NCBI RefSeq assembly: GCF_000143415.4 | Contig: NW_003314288.1 | Location: 534,939-598,938, forward strand | Origin: Selaginella moellendorffii | Lineage: Eukaryota > Streptophyta > Lycopodiopsida > Selaginellales > Selaginellaceae | Length of the DNA stretch: 64,000 nt | Direction of reading: 5' to 3' | In this document: positions 53,430 to 64,000 of the stretch, one piece after another | Position numbering within the stretch: the stretch's first letter is position 1 | Layout: every line of letters starts with the position of its first letter | Translations under genes and position numbers: made by a program | The notes under the pieces: model-generated | What the model was told of the DNA's origin: nothing | Database searches by the model: none | The model's input: the letters and a program-made list of their open reading frames with translations, nothing else

Positions 53430-56400
53430 ATGGCAGATCAACAATCTCCTTCTAAATATGTCGGAGCGGGTCAAGCCAAGAATGTTGTGGCTAGCACTTC
53501 GTCAAGATCTTGTCAGACTTGTGCATGCACTTGCTCCTGCCACCCTTGATGATGCTCTTCGCTTGGCATAACGTTATAATACATCGCCTCTTCCACTTCT
53601 CGCTACACGTCCTTCAACTCCACTTCCTATGAGTGATAGTCCTGTTCCAATAGAGATTGATGCTGCTGCTACTCGAGTCCAAGGACAAGGGCGAGGACGT
53701 GGTTGTGGCTGTGATGTTCATTGCTGGGCATGTGATGAAGTTGGTCATACTTATCAGAGTTGTTGGCGCTTTCCGGATTGGCGACCTCCATTTCCTCGGT
53801 GGAGACCTTGGTGTCAGCAATGTCCCATTGGTGCTATTGCGGTGGAAGATTTGGACACCGAGGTGCATCCGGGAAACGAGGTGTCACTTGAGTAATGGAG
53901 GGACCTTGCGCGAATAAGTTAATGACCCTTCTATCTTTCTTTCGGGAGTATCATCAAGGGGTTCACTCGGCACTGGTTTATCCAGTGTTTACTTTCCAAG
54001 CTCATTTTTATAACAAGAGGTCTCATATTATTCTCTCTGTGTTGGTTGATACAGGTTCGAGTTTATCTTCTATTGCTCGACTTATTGCCACACGTTGTCG
54101 TCTACACTTGCGTCGTGCGGTAGATCCAGTTTTCATTCTTTATGGCAACGGCCGCACATATGCATGTGCACGAGATGAGGCAGACCTTGTTGTGTGTGTG
54201 GGCGATCTCAAGGTTGAGTTGCAGTCGTTGCGGGTGGTGCCGAGTCAAGCTTTTGACCTCATTCTTGGTATGGATTGGTTGCAGCACAATCATGCCAAGT
54301 ATGACTTTGAGGCTTCTCCCCCTTGTCTCATACTTCCTTATGTTTCATCCATTCCTCTCACTTCCGTACCTCTTCATCCCTCTACTTCTACCTCTGCTTC
54401 CATTACTTTCCCCCACTATTTCCTCCTATGTTTCTATCTTGTTCTGCTTTTCCCTTTTCTAATCCCTCCAATGATCTTTGTGTTGCAGCTGTTGACCGGC
54501 TCATGAAGGAGTATTCTGATATCTTTGAATTTAACTTATCATTTGGGGCCAAGATTGCCACACATCATCTGATTCCAACCGGGGATGCTCGTCCAATCAA
54601 GGTTCCTGTTTGTCGTCGGTCACCCAAGGAGATCAAGGTTTTACGTGCAAACATCAAGGAGATGTTGGAGAAGAGTGTTATTTCGAAGTCGTGGAGTCCT
54701 TGGGCATGTGAACTTGATCTTGTGACAAAGCTTAATGGGAGTATTCATTTCTGCATCGACTATCGTCCATTAAATGAAGTGACGATCCCGGATGTGTACC
54801 CTCTTCCTCACACTATTGATCTCTTGGATCGTCTAGGGTGAAGTCGTTGGTTCACCAAGCTCGATCTTGCTTCTGGGTACTGGCAAGTACCGATGGCCGA
54901 AGAAGATATTCCTAAAACTGCTTTTTGTACACCGTTTGGTTTGTATGAGTTCTTGGTGATGCCATTTGGTTTGAACAATGCTCCAGCAATTTTCCAATAG
55001 ATGATGGATAAGGTTCTTTGTGATATGCCAGAGGTGACTACTGACTTCATTGATGATGTCTTGATTCATTCAGAGGGGACGTGGGAGGAGCACATTCGTG
55101 ATATGTGTAAAGTGTTGGATCGGCTACGGGACGTTGGTTTAAAGCTGAAGCGGTCAAAGTGCGTGTTTGGGTCCAAGGACACAATTTATCTTGGGTACTG
55201 TATTTCTCGTGAAGGTTTGCAAGTTGATCCTAACAAACTTGTAGCTGTTCTAAAGTTCCCTACTTCGAAGTGTGTGAATGATGTGTAGCGCTTCCTAGGC
55301 AAGGTGCAGTATCTCGGTTGTTTTGTGGATCATCTTTTTGATCGCACTGCACCATTGCAAGCATTGCTAAAGTCATCAATGTCATCTTTCATTTGGTCTT
55401 CAGCTTGTGAGTAGGCGTTTGTGGATTTCAAAGAGCCCTCCAGTTTTGGCATATCCTGATTACACTCGACCTTTTATTTTGCGCATAGATGCTTATGATA
55501 TTAGTCTTGGAGGTGTGTTGATGCAAGAAAGCCCAAGTGTGCCTAGTCAGCGTCATCCCATTGCATATATAAACCATACGTTACAACCAGCAGAGGTGAA
55601 CTACTCCACGACAGAGAAGGAGTGTTTAGCGGCAGTTTAGGGTTTCAAGAAACTTCATGCATATCTACATGGTTCTTGGACGTTACTTGAAGGTGACCAT
55701 GCTGCCATTACTTCATTATTGAAGCGGAAAAACCTGTAATTTTGATGTTGTTCATTGCCTAGGGAGTTCTATGGCTAATGCTGATGCCCTTTCTCGAGCT
55801 CCTCTTCCTTCTCCACTATCTTCTCATGTTTCTGATGAGCCTATTGTTCCAGCATCTTTGGATTTTCTAAACGAGGATTCTATGCCATCGGCGGTTGCTA
55901 TACTTGACGTTCAGTGTTCACAAGGTGCAAAGCAATATCTACTTTTTCTTGATAAGGTTCGCGAGGCTCAAAAGATTGAGCCGTGGATTCAAAGGCTTCA
56001 AGGTGCATTTGAGAATCCTACATCACTTACTGATGACTTGCCTTTTCAGCATTTACATTCTCAATATCGCCTTGAAGATGGCCTTCTTTATTTTGTGAGG
56101 ACGAATCCTAATGATCATTTACGGCTGGTGGTGCCTTCTATCTTTATTCCGCGGTTTCTCCATGCCTATTATGATTCTCTTATTTTAGGTGGGCATATAG
56201 GACATCGTTGTGTGACCGAGAAGCTGCACAGGTCTTTCTATTGGCCGGAGATGCGACGTGATATTATCCGGTATGTGTGTAGCTACGTTTGGTGCCAAGC
56301 TCGTAATACTCCCCTTTGTGCTGTAGAAGGACGGTTGGAGTTAATTGCAATTTCCTGTCCCTTTGAGTTGGTGGCGTTTGATCTTATTGGACCTTTTCCA

Positions 56401-57200
56401 TAGTCGATTGCGGGCAATGAATATGTTATTATTGTTTTTGACTACTTGACTCGTTGGGTGGAAGTTGGTGCTCTTGCTAGCACCTCGGCAACTACTGTTA
56501 GATACTTCCTCCTCAATCGAGTGGTGTTTCAGCATTCTTGTCCAGAGCGAATTTTTTCGGATAATAGTCCTGCATTTATGGCTGAGGCATTTCATGTTTT
56601 GACATCTTGTTTGGGGATATGCCACAGTTTCACGAGTGCTTATTATCCACAATCAGATGGTCTAGTGGAACAGCTCATTCGGACATTCAAAAGGATGATT
56701 GCGAAGTATGTGAACTTTCAGCATTCGGATTGGGATGGTTATTTGCCGTCTCTTCGGTATGCCTATGTCACAGGGGTGCAGAGTTATATTGATGCTTCAC
56801 CATATAAACTTCTATATAGTCATGATCCAATATTACCAACAGAGTTGGGTTTACCTTCATGATTGCCACAAGCTCCCGATTCTACGTTGTGGGATCAATA
56901 TTTGACGAGCATTCTTCCACTTGTCCGAGTAGAGTCTGCCGAACACTTAGGCCACGTACAAGTGGGACAACAACGGCACTACAACTCCCATCATCGTTCA
57001 CTTGCGGAATACAAAGTCGATGATTTGGTGTTAGTTTGTTTTCCCGATTTTATGGTACGTTATCTAAGGGGCTCCTTGCACAGTGGAAAGGACCATATCG
57101 GGTGTTGCAGCAAGTTGGACCACAAGTTTATGAGGTTCAGCATGACGTCTAGCAAGCCAATCCTTCGGAGATTGTGCATGTGCAGCAGTTGAAACGCTTC
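53430..57200 (+). pseudogene. element D gag-pol
   Basis: Starts ATGGCAGATCAACAATCT at 53430 but jumps within about 25 bases to the very end of gag (VRLVHALAPATLDDALRLA), so most of gag is missing. A zinc knuckle CWACDEVGHTYQSC follows (about 53728-53770). Protease: VLVDTGSSLSSIARLIAT (about 54045). RT: CIDYRPLNEVTIPDVYPLP (about 54755) and FIDDVLIH (about 55045). RNase H: LRIDAYDISLGGVLMQ (about 55480). Integrase: zinc finger (about 56180-56310), core D (VAFDLIGPFP), D (FSDNSPAF), E (QSDGLVEQ). Several stops (54838 TGA, 54999 TAG, 55286 TAG, 55637 TAG, 56401 TAG) and a frame change near 55400 inactivate it. No chromodomain was seen. Confidence 0.88.
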
Positions 57201-57331
57201 ATACAAAGGGATCAGGAGTAGTTAATACCATCTACAGATCCACCAATGCCTCCTCTTGATGTTCCTCCAAATCTTGGCCCATCTACAAGAGAACCCTGAT
57301 GGCCTTCCATTATTCCGAGAGGAGGGGATGA

Positions 57332-57507
57332 TGTGAGGGCCAAGTGTACGGCTACAATGCCATATACTAATATTAACGTAGTGGGATTTTGGTAGCTGTC
57401 GGATTGGTTTCAATCCAAACCACTCGCTCCTGTATATAAGCTAGGGTTTTTGAGCTAATTAATATGCACATTTTCTATATTCCCTTTCCATATTCCAAGC
57501 ACTCACA
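57332..57507 (+). repeat. element D right LTR
   Basis: Same length as the left LTR with a modest number of substitutions, mostly transitions, so the element is not very recent. Confidence 0.92.
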
Positions 57508-58691
57508 GTGCGAATAATTAAAAAATACTGGTAAGTACATTACTTTAGCTTAAGTTATTATGCAAATAGGGAAAACGTAAACTTTAAACTTTAATTTTCG
57601 GGTAACTCTTGGTCCAGAGCTAAACTTTTATAAACATATCTAAACATGCTCATTTAATTAACCACCAATGAACGGCCAAGATATCTTTACCAGCACTCCC
57701 CCACTAATTTTCTTTCGAAAATAAAAAACTAAAAGCAAAGATGATATTATCAAACACTATTTTTTCAATGTTTGTTTTTTTTTCTTATTTTCTACTATTA
57801 ATTAACTTACAACTCAATCACACAATACTTGGAGCTGGAAGAATTGAATCCAACTTAATTTCAGCAAACTGATGAGGATGGACAATTTTTATTTTTATTT
57901 CTTTTGCACTTCTTAATTTACATTTTTTAATTTTTTTCTACTCTTCTTATATGCACTTCTTCGGTGTATTTGGCCCATTATATTTAGCTGAAACACATGT
58001 ACATGTACACTAGTACACTACGTACTAAACCTATGATACACACTTGTTGCTAATTCTCAACGATTTGTGCATCTGCTGGTTCACACACACACACACACAC
58101 ACACACTGTGTAGGGCTAGCTCCATCCATAAGAGAGCATTGAGGTTGGGCACCAGAGGCTGGAAGAAGTCGTCACAGGAGAGAGCAAGCAGGTCACCACT
58201 CATGACAAGCTCAAAAAATCTGGAAGGAAGACATCGCTGATGAACTGGTGAGTACGTCGCAAGAAACAAATGCTGTCATCACCAGCTTCCACACGTCTTC
58301 AACGTGCTCTAGGAGCACAAACCCAAAGTTGGTCATGCCACAAGCCGCCATCGCCTTGCTCCCGGAACATGAGGCAGTACTTGCTATCAGCAAAGAGTTT
58401 GGGTACCGGCAAGTCTTCATACTAAGGCTTATTATCTGAATCTGGGCACACCTGTTGGCAGGTTTAGTCAGCATTCCCCGATTCTGCTACCAAAAAGAAA
58501 TTTAAATTTAAGACTACGTGTCATCCTCCTTTTGCATAGTTTTAACTTTTAAATGTTAATTTTTTCTCCGTGAAGTTCAGGTTCGCAGCGGCACTTTGAC
58601 GAGGCATGCTCACTCAGCGGCCCATGTTTCTGCTTGACTCACGGAGGGTTTAAAACCAGGGATAACTGCAAGAAAGAGCACTGACATGTTT
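57508..58691 (-). other. duplicated 3' flank of PPR2 (copy C)
   Basis: Reverse match to 39892-41073 and 46125-46803. It contains a CA microsatellite at 58081-58107. No gene recognised; small conserved frames as in the other copies. Confidence 0.75.
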
Positions 58692-61600
58692 TCAAAAGTA
58701 GTTGTCACAGGAACATCTGCCATCATGGAACACATGAACCCGACTGGCATCTTTGCAGATGATTAGCCTTTTTTCCAGCTTAGAGATGAGAGCAGTGGCC
58801 GCATGGCAATCGTCACAAACTCGGAGATTTTTCACAATTTTGATGGTTTCCTTCTGGTGCGTGTTCACCAGAGCACACCCCAGCGCAAGCTTCTCACTGT
58901 GGCCGCACAGGTGATCCTCTTTCTCTTTCTTGGGTATGTCTTTTAGAACGTTGATCACATCGCTTGCGTACCCCTCCTCTTTCATTCTCAGCAACAATTG
59001 CTTGAGCTTGGCCGCAATCTCGTCGCTCTGTGAGTGACTCCTATCCCCAACAGAAAAAGAATGCACTTTTCCTGAGCTAACATCCGTCCACCAGCTTCTC
59101 CCAGGCTCCCTGAAGCTGCCTTCACCTCTCATTCTCTCCACAACAGCGGCCCTTTCACTGAGCATCCCCAGGTTTCCAAATATATTGGCCATCAATGCGT
59201 AGGGCGTGCCGCTCTTGGGATCCATCTCCACAAGACGCTCAAACGCGAGTTTGCCGATCGTGTAATTCTTCCACTTCCGGCAGGCTCCGAGCAGGGACGT
59301 CCAAACCACTGCATCCGGTTCAAAAGGCATGGCTCTGAGAACTCTCACAGCTTCGTCGAGGAGGTTAGCTCGCCCGAGCATATCAATCAGGCACACATAA
59401 TGCTCCAGACGTGGCTTGACTCCATACTGCTTGGGCATTTCATCCAGAAGCTGCCTTCCTTTCCCGACCAGACCACCATGGCTGCAAGCGTTCAACACCG
59501 AGACAAAACTCACATCGTCAGCTTTACAGCCCTCCTCCTGAGTCATGGAATAGAAACGCTCCAAGGCCTCGATCGATCGGCCCTGGAGAGTGTAAGCCTG
59601 TATGAGAGAGTTCCAGAGACCCGTGTCATCCCGAGCTCGGCACTCGTCAAACGCTTCCTGAGCAGAATCAACATCGCCGCATTTGCCGTAGAAGCTCACC
59701 AGGCTGGAGCCCAGAACTGGATTGTTTTTCAGCAGCCCTTCATGCTTCGCCAGCTGGTGAATCTCCCTCCCGAGCTTGATCGCCATCACACTCCCGCAAG
59801 CAACAAGGACGCAGGTGTAGGTGCAAGCATTAGCTTGAATGGTGGTACAAGCTCTCAGGGCAGAGTAGTACTCCAGAGCAAGTTCAGCTTGCCCGTTCGA
59901 GCCGCAGCCCTGGATGATCGCGTTGTAGGACACAACACTCCGGGTTCCCATGGAGTCGAAAATCTTGCGAGCCTCCTCAAGCTCGCCACACTTGCAGTAC
60001 ATGTCTACCAGGCAATTTGCCACGAACAGATCTACCTGTTTCTTCTCCTTGCTCAGCATTGAATGGATCTCCATCCCGAAGCGTAGAGCTCTCTCCCTCT
60101 TCTCGCTGGATTCGGTAGCAAGTGTGGAGCAGGCGCTGATCACCGCGACATGTGTCCGATCGTTAGGTTGAATGGTGGTACAAGCTCTCAGCGCAGAGTA
60201 GTACTCCAGAGCAAGTTCAGCTTGCCCGTTCGAGCCGCAGCCCTGGATGATCGCGTTGTAGGACACAACACTCCGGGTTCCCATGGAGTCGAAAATCTTG
60301 CGAGCCTCCTCAAGCTCGCCACACTTGCAGTACATGTCTACCAGGCAATTCGCCACGAACAGATCTAGCTGTTTCTTCTTGCTCAGCATTGAATGGATCT
60401 CCATCCCGATGCATAGAGCTCTCTCCCTCTTCCCGCTGGATTCGGTAGCAAGTGTGGAGCAGGCGCTGATCACTGCGACATGTGTCCGATCGTCAGGTTG
60501 AATGGTGTTATCAGCTCTCAGGGCAGAGTAGTACTCCAGAGCAAGTTCAGCTTGCCCGTTCGAGCCGCAGCCCTGGATGATCGCGTTGTAGGACACAACA
60601 CTCTGAGTTCCCATGGAGTGGAAAATCTTGCGAGCCTCCTCAAGCTCACCACACTTGCAGTACATGTCTACCAGGCAATTCGCCACAAACAGATCTAGCT
60701 GTTTCTTCTCCTTGCTCAGCATTGAATGGATCTCCATCCCGATGCGTAGAGCTCTCTCCCTCTTCTCACTGGATTCGGTAGCAAGTGTGGAGCAGGCGCT
60801 GATCACCGCGACATGAGTCCGATTGTTGGGTTGAATGGTGGTACAAGCTCTCAGGGCATAGTAGTACTCCAGAGCAAGTTCAGCTCGTCCGTTCGTGTTG
60901 CAGCCCTGGATGATCGCGGTGTAGGACACAACACTCCGAGTTCCCATGGAGTGGAAAATCTTGCGAGCCTCCTCAAGCTCGCCACACTTGCAGTACATGT
61001 CTACCAGGCAAGTCGCCACGAACAGATCTACCTGTTTCTTCTCCTTGCTCAGCATTGAATGGATCTCCATCCCGATGCGTAGAGCGCTCTCCCTCTTCTC
61101 GCTGGATTCGGTAGCAAGTCTGGAGCAGGCGCTGATCACCGCAACATGTGTCCGATCGTTGGGTTGAATGGTGGTACAAGCTCTCAGGGCAGAGTAGTAC
61201 TCCAGAGCAAGTTCAGCTTGCCCGTTCGAGCCACAGCCCTGGATGATCGCGTTGTAGGACACAACACTCCGAGTTCTCATGGAGTCGAAAATCTTGCGAG
61301 CCTCTTCAAGCTCGCCACACTTGCAGTACATGTCTACCAGGCAAGTCGCCACGAACAGATCTAGCTGTTTCTTCTCCTTGCTCAGCATTGAATGGATCTC
61401 CATCCCGATGCGTAGAGCTCTCTCCCTCTTCTCGCTGGATTCGGTAGCAAGTCTGGAGCAGGCGCTGATCACCGCGACATGAGTCCGATAGTTGGGTTGA
61501 ATGGTGGTACAAGCTCTCAGGGCATAGTAGTACTCCAGAGCAAGTTCAGCTTGCCCGTTCGAGCCGCAGCCCTGGATGATCGCGTTGTAGGACACAACAC

Positions 61601-62048
61601 TCCGGGTTCCCATGGAGTCGAAAATCTTGCGAGCCTCCTCAAGCTCGCCACACTTGCAGTACATATCGATCAATCCCGTCAACAAGTAGATGTTGCTTTT
61701 GTGCTCATCACTCTTGAGCACAGCTTCATGGGCTTGTTTTCCCAAAGGAAGGGATCTGCTCTCAGCTGAGTCTCTCACGCGGTGTATCAGCCTCCCTAAA
61801 CTCACCGGTTCATCACCAGCTACAGGTGGGGTATGTGGAGATTTGTAGCGGGCCGTGGTGGCCTTACCTACAGCTGGGTCAGCGAGCGACTCGAGTTTTG
61901 CAGAGACCCAGGTTGGTGTTTTCCTGTTGGCGATCCACAGGCTCTCTCCGGTAGAAATATGTTTGAAATCCGGGTAGGACTCTGAGAAGAACTTGTTTTT
62001 CTTCTTGAACCTGTTGTCCCACCAGAAAGTGGGATCCTTGAACTCCAT
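58692..62048 (-). CDS. PPR2: longer PPR-DYW paralogue of PPR1
   Basis: Intronless, 1118 residues if begun at ATG 62048 (MEFKDPTFWW). Same architecture as PPR1 but with six copies of the 111-residue S-P-L module instead of four, then the same divergent PPRs, E region and DYW-like domain with HSEKLAL and CDDCH, ending CSCDNYF. The start homologous to PPR1 (ATG 62101) is out of frame because a GT microsatellite has two extra bases; the frame also extends upstream to 62078 only through a GTG codon. Twelve bases are lost near MEFKD relative to PPR1, and one Glu codon from the fourth module. The body is open throughout. Presumed organellar RNA-editing factor by family; targeting may be impaired. 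Confidence 0.9.
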   Translation of the reverse strand: MEFKDPTFWWDNRFKKKNKFFSESYPDFKHISTGESLWIANRKTPTWVSAKLESLADPAVGKATTARYKSPHTPPVAGDEPVSLGRLIHRVRDSAESRSLPLGKQAHEAVLKSDEHKSNIYLLTGLIDMYCKCGELEEARKIFDSMGTRSVVSYNAIIQGCGSNGQAELALEYYYALRACTTIQPNYRTHVAVISACSRLATESSEKRERALRIGMEIHSMLSKEKKQLDLFVATCLVDMYCKCGELEEARKIFDSMRTRSVVSYNAIIQGCGSNGQAELALEYYSALRACTTIQPNDRTHVAVISACSRLATESSEKRESALRIGMEIHSMLSKEKKQVDLFVATCLVDMYCKCGELEEARKIFHSMGTRSVVSYTAIIQGCNTNGRAELALEYYYALRACTTIQPNNRTHVAVISACSTLATESSEKRERALRIGMEIHSMLSKEKKQLDLFVANCLVDMYCKCGELEEARKIFHSMGTQSVVSYNAIIQGCGSNGQAELALEYYSALRADNTIQPDDRTHVAVISACSTLATESSGKRERALCIGMEIHSMLSKKKQLDLFVANCLVDMYCKCGELEEARKIFDSMGTRSVVSYNAIIQGCGSNGQAELALEYYSALRACTTIQPNDRTHVAVISACSTLATESSEKRERALRFGMEIHSMLSKEKKQVDLFVANCLVDMYCKCGELEEARKIFDSMGTRSVVSYNAIIQGCGSNGQAELALEYYSALRACTTIQANACTYTCVLVACGSVMAIKLGREIHQLAKHEGLLKNNPVLGSSLVSFYGKCGDVDSAQEAFDECRARDDTGLWNSLIQAYTLQGRSIEALERFYSMTQEEGCKADDVSFVSVLNACSHGGLVGKGRQLLDEMPKQYGVKPRLEHYVCLIDMLGRANLLDEAVRVLRAMPFEPDAVVWTSLLGACRKWKNYTIGKLAFERLVEMDPKSGTPYALMANIFGNLGMLSERAAVVERMRGEGSFREPGRSWWTDVSSGKVHSFSVGDRSHSQSDEIAAKLKQLLLRMKEEGYASDVINVLKDIPKKEKEDHLCGHSEKLALGCALVNTHQKETIKIVKNLRVCDDCHAATALISKLEKRLIICKDASRVHVFHDGRCSCDNYF
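59990..61670 (-). repeat. 333-bp tandem modules inside PPR2
   Basis: On the minus strand the MYCKCG codons start at 61664, 61331, 60998, 60665, 60335 and 60002. Spacing is 333 except one of 330, where a codon in the KEKKQ stretch is lost. Six near-identical starts and five complete modules. Confidence 0.95.
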
Positions 62049-62101
62049 GAGATTGTTGAGAAATGACACACACACCACACAAACCCTAGCGCCGCACGCA
62101 T
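62049..62101 (-). promoter_or_regulatory. displaced start region of PPR2 with out-of-frame ATG
   Basis: ATG 62101 opens a 77-codon frame that ends at 61868 and overlaps the start of the PPR2 frame. The cause is (GT)n length: GTGGTGTGTGTGTCA here against GTGGTGTGTGTCA in PPR1. Initiation at 62101 would give a non-PPR peptide, so the long protein needs leaky scanning to 62048 or a different transcript start. Confidence 0.75.
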
Positions 62102-63340
62102 ACCCTAGAAATCCCGATTTGTTATTACTTAACTGTAGTAGTAAAAAGCTCGTGTTTTCTTGTTTTTTCTTTTTCCAATTCTTTTCCTTTTTAAACTTTA
62201 CAATGTCACAGCTTAACTGCAGCAGCTTAGATGTTTATTGTTAAAAAAAAATCTCTTTGATATATATAGAAAGTGAGCCAGAAGCAATCAGTTGCTCAAG
62301 AGCTGAAGAATCAGTACATGCATAATTTTCAGACAATCTTCTAACTGGCTGAACATCAGGTTTTTATGATTATTATTATTATTACTAACAACACGCGATT
62401 TGTTATTCTCTGCATTCATTTTTTATATGATCTGCTGCTGCATGCACTTAACTGTAGGTAGTCTTCAGTTCTTCAATATAATCTGCTAACTAAAAGATAT
62501 CGATACACTCAATATGCAAAAATAAACCTCACTCTACACAAATTAAATCAGGGCACCAGTTTCATGCAGAACACTTTCGTAAATGACTCTCGCCCCGGAC
62601 CCATGTGGTGGTAAAACCTCACAAGGCCTCACTTACTTATATTCACCCTGGGCTTCTGGCTGCTCTGCAACATACCTTACCACACCAAACTCTTCACACA
62701 TGAAGCCACGCACAGAGGGAAAGACCGCACGAGGCCTCATGTGCTTACATTCAGTCCTTATATGTGTTCTTGGCCTTGCTCAGTTCATCTCCTTTGCTGT
62801 CCACCTGCACTTCTTTACTTCATGTTTTTGCTTGCATGCTTCGATTGACATCTTCAGATTTTCAAGCATACGATTGTGGCATACCGTGGCTACGTTTTTC
62901 GGCAGAGCTTGGAGGTGCTGAAAGCAGCATTTAGTTCGTGGAGGATTGATCTTGATTTGGATTGTATGGATCTCTATAAATTTTGAAACTTGAGTTTATT
63001 TTCTTCTTTTTCTTCTATGTTGCCAAAATAACTGGTGTCAAACTTGCTTTTGCAGACTATCTCTAGTACTTCTGGATGCGATCAAGGCCTGCTGCTCATT
63101 GCTTCAAAGGAGGAGATGATAATTGATCCCCAAAGAGCGAGCTTGATGGTTTTGTTGCTTTCATCAAGTTATCATTCTGCTGCGATCTAAAACACCACAT
63201 CATCCACTATACTTTCACAGGTTTTGAGACAGGTACCCGGGAAAGGTGTATTCTATTGTTGTTCCTCAGGACCTAGACTTGTTTTGCCGCCTCAAGTGTG
63301 AGCTGATCAAGATGAGGGAGAAGCTTGCAATGGTGGAAAT
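62102..63340. other. duplicated 5' flank of PPR2
   Basis: Reverse match to 42195-43360, with an extra local sequence around 62330-62400 (AT-rich, ATTATTATT). The 62583-62921 frame corresponds to 42999-42577 on the other copy. Homology ends at about 63340, where a chromovirus fragment begins inside the hypothetical ORF. Confidence 0.75.
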
Positions 63341-64000
63341 CCCTTTTATATACTTGTTGAAGAAATCCATACCAAACACTATCTGAAAATTTAGTATTTT
63401 CAACACTACCAAGTCCACTCTTTCTTTCCACTTAGATATCTTTATTGGAACATCACTCACAAACTTTCTGGCTACTTGCCCACCTTCCGCAAACCAGAAG
63501 TGCATAGGTGACATTTGCTTAGAATTCAATCCTAACAACTTAACTAAGTCTTCGGATATCACACTATGCGTAGCTCCCATGTCAATCATCTCTTGGATTC
63601 GGTGTCCATAGACAAAGCCTACAAGATACATCAACGGAGCAGTGTTTGCATTAACTGCAAGAAAAGCTTGAGGAAAGCAATAAAAGTTACTCACCTCTTC
63701 TTCCTCATAGTTTGCATTGACCAACTCGTCAACCCCTTCAGCTTCACCACCACCGTCTTCCCTCATGACATTAACGCGAGACCTTGTCTTATGCTTGTTG
63801 GGACATTCCGAGGACCTATGTCCCGACTCTCCACAATGGAAGCAATGACCCACACTACCCGTTCCGCTAGGAACAGGTTTTGCATGTTGCTGCTGCTTGT
63901 ACCCACCAGGAGGAGGAATAGAGGGCCTAGGACCAGAAGAAGCTGCTGGTGGTCTCCAACCACCACCACCTTTGTTAACCGTAGCTTGTGAGCCTCCAGG
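63341..64000 (-). pseudogene. chromovirus gag-protease fragment
   Basis: Minus strand, same family as A and B: zinc knuckle [14 protein letters not shown] (about 63845), spacer, then the protease region, ending at [11 protein letters not shown]. The active-site triad DTG has become DMG ([11 protein letters not shown]), consistent with a C-to-T change. It is more diverged than A and B. It is cut at 63341 by the PPR-flank junction and continues past the window end. No LTR lies at the junction, so it arose by recombination or deletion rather than clean insertion. Confidence 0.9.

Larger units (their letters stand above)
53021..57507 (+). mobile_element. gypsy element D with short 176-bp LTRs
   Basis: LTRs 53021-53196 and 57332-57507, both 176 bases, TGTGAGGGCCAAGTG to CACTCACA, each with TGTATATAAGC as TATA box. 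The internal region carries gag, protease, RT, RNase H and integrase remnants in order, and GAGAGGAGGGGATGA as polypurine tract before the right LTR. Flanks share GTGC (53017-53020 and 57508-57511). The homologous unoccupied sequence is at about 41073 (reverse), so it inserted after the PPR duplication. Confidence 0.93.

Noticed and set aside
58692-62078. GTG 62078 as the PPR2 start
   Set aside because: Nuclear plant genes normally start at ATG. ATG 62048 is in frame and just downstream.

Overview
The window looks like repeat-rich nuclear DNA from a plant, most likely a lycophyte such as Selaginella. Three things point there: 48-60 bp introns in a Sec16-like gene fragment, long intronless PPR-DYW genes, and a landscape made mostly of nested Ty3/gypsy LTR retrotransposons. 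The species call is inference. A 382-base run of N (16670-17051) marks an assembly gap.

Layout. 1-5.8 kb: decayed non-chromodomain gypsy pol (family C, copy C1) followed by a long extra ORF. 5.8-11.5 kb: AT-rich DNA and a decayed gag-protease region carrying a miniature LTR element (TRIM-1, TSD AGTAT) and a solo LTR of a second miniature family (TRIM-2, TSD AATAT). 11.7-13.7 kb: the 3' half of a Sec16 gene, broken by stops and a frame break. 14.4-22.65 kb: a large non-coding LTR element (LARD) with TSD ATGGC, apparently a collapsed tandem array, with a perfect TRIM-1 inside. 22.8-25.0 kb: an older inverted LARD piece. 25.0-39.5 kb: family C copy C2, split in its RNase H region by a 13-kb composite of two opposite chromoviruses (A and B) plus TRIM-2 and LARD LTR pieces.

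39.5-63.3 kb: a segmental duplication around a PPR-DYW gene. It holds a truncated 3' copy (39.5 kb), an intact gene PPR1 (43.4-46.1 kb, plus strand) and a longer inverted paralogue PPR2 (58.7-62.0 kb, minus strand). Between them lie a Harbinger-like transposase remnant, a LINE fragment, decayed chromovirus E, family C copy C3, and a short-LTR gypsy D (53.0-57.5 kb) that landed in the duplicated flank. The last 660 bases are another chromovirus gag-protease fragment.

The likely functional host genes are PPR1 and perhaps PPR2, which by family would edit organellar transcripts. The mobile elements also appear to form a system: the coding-free LARD shares LTR ends, primer-binding site, leader and polypurine region with the coding chromoviruses, so it is probably copied in trans by their enzymes. 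I found no RNA genes, CRISPR arrays or other prokaryotic features.
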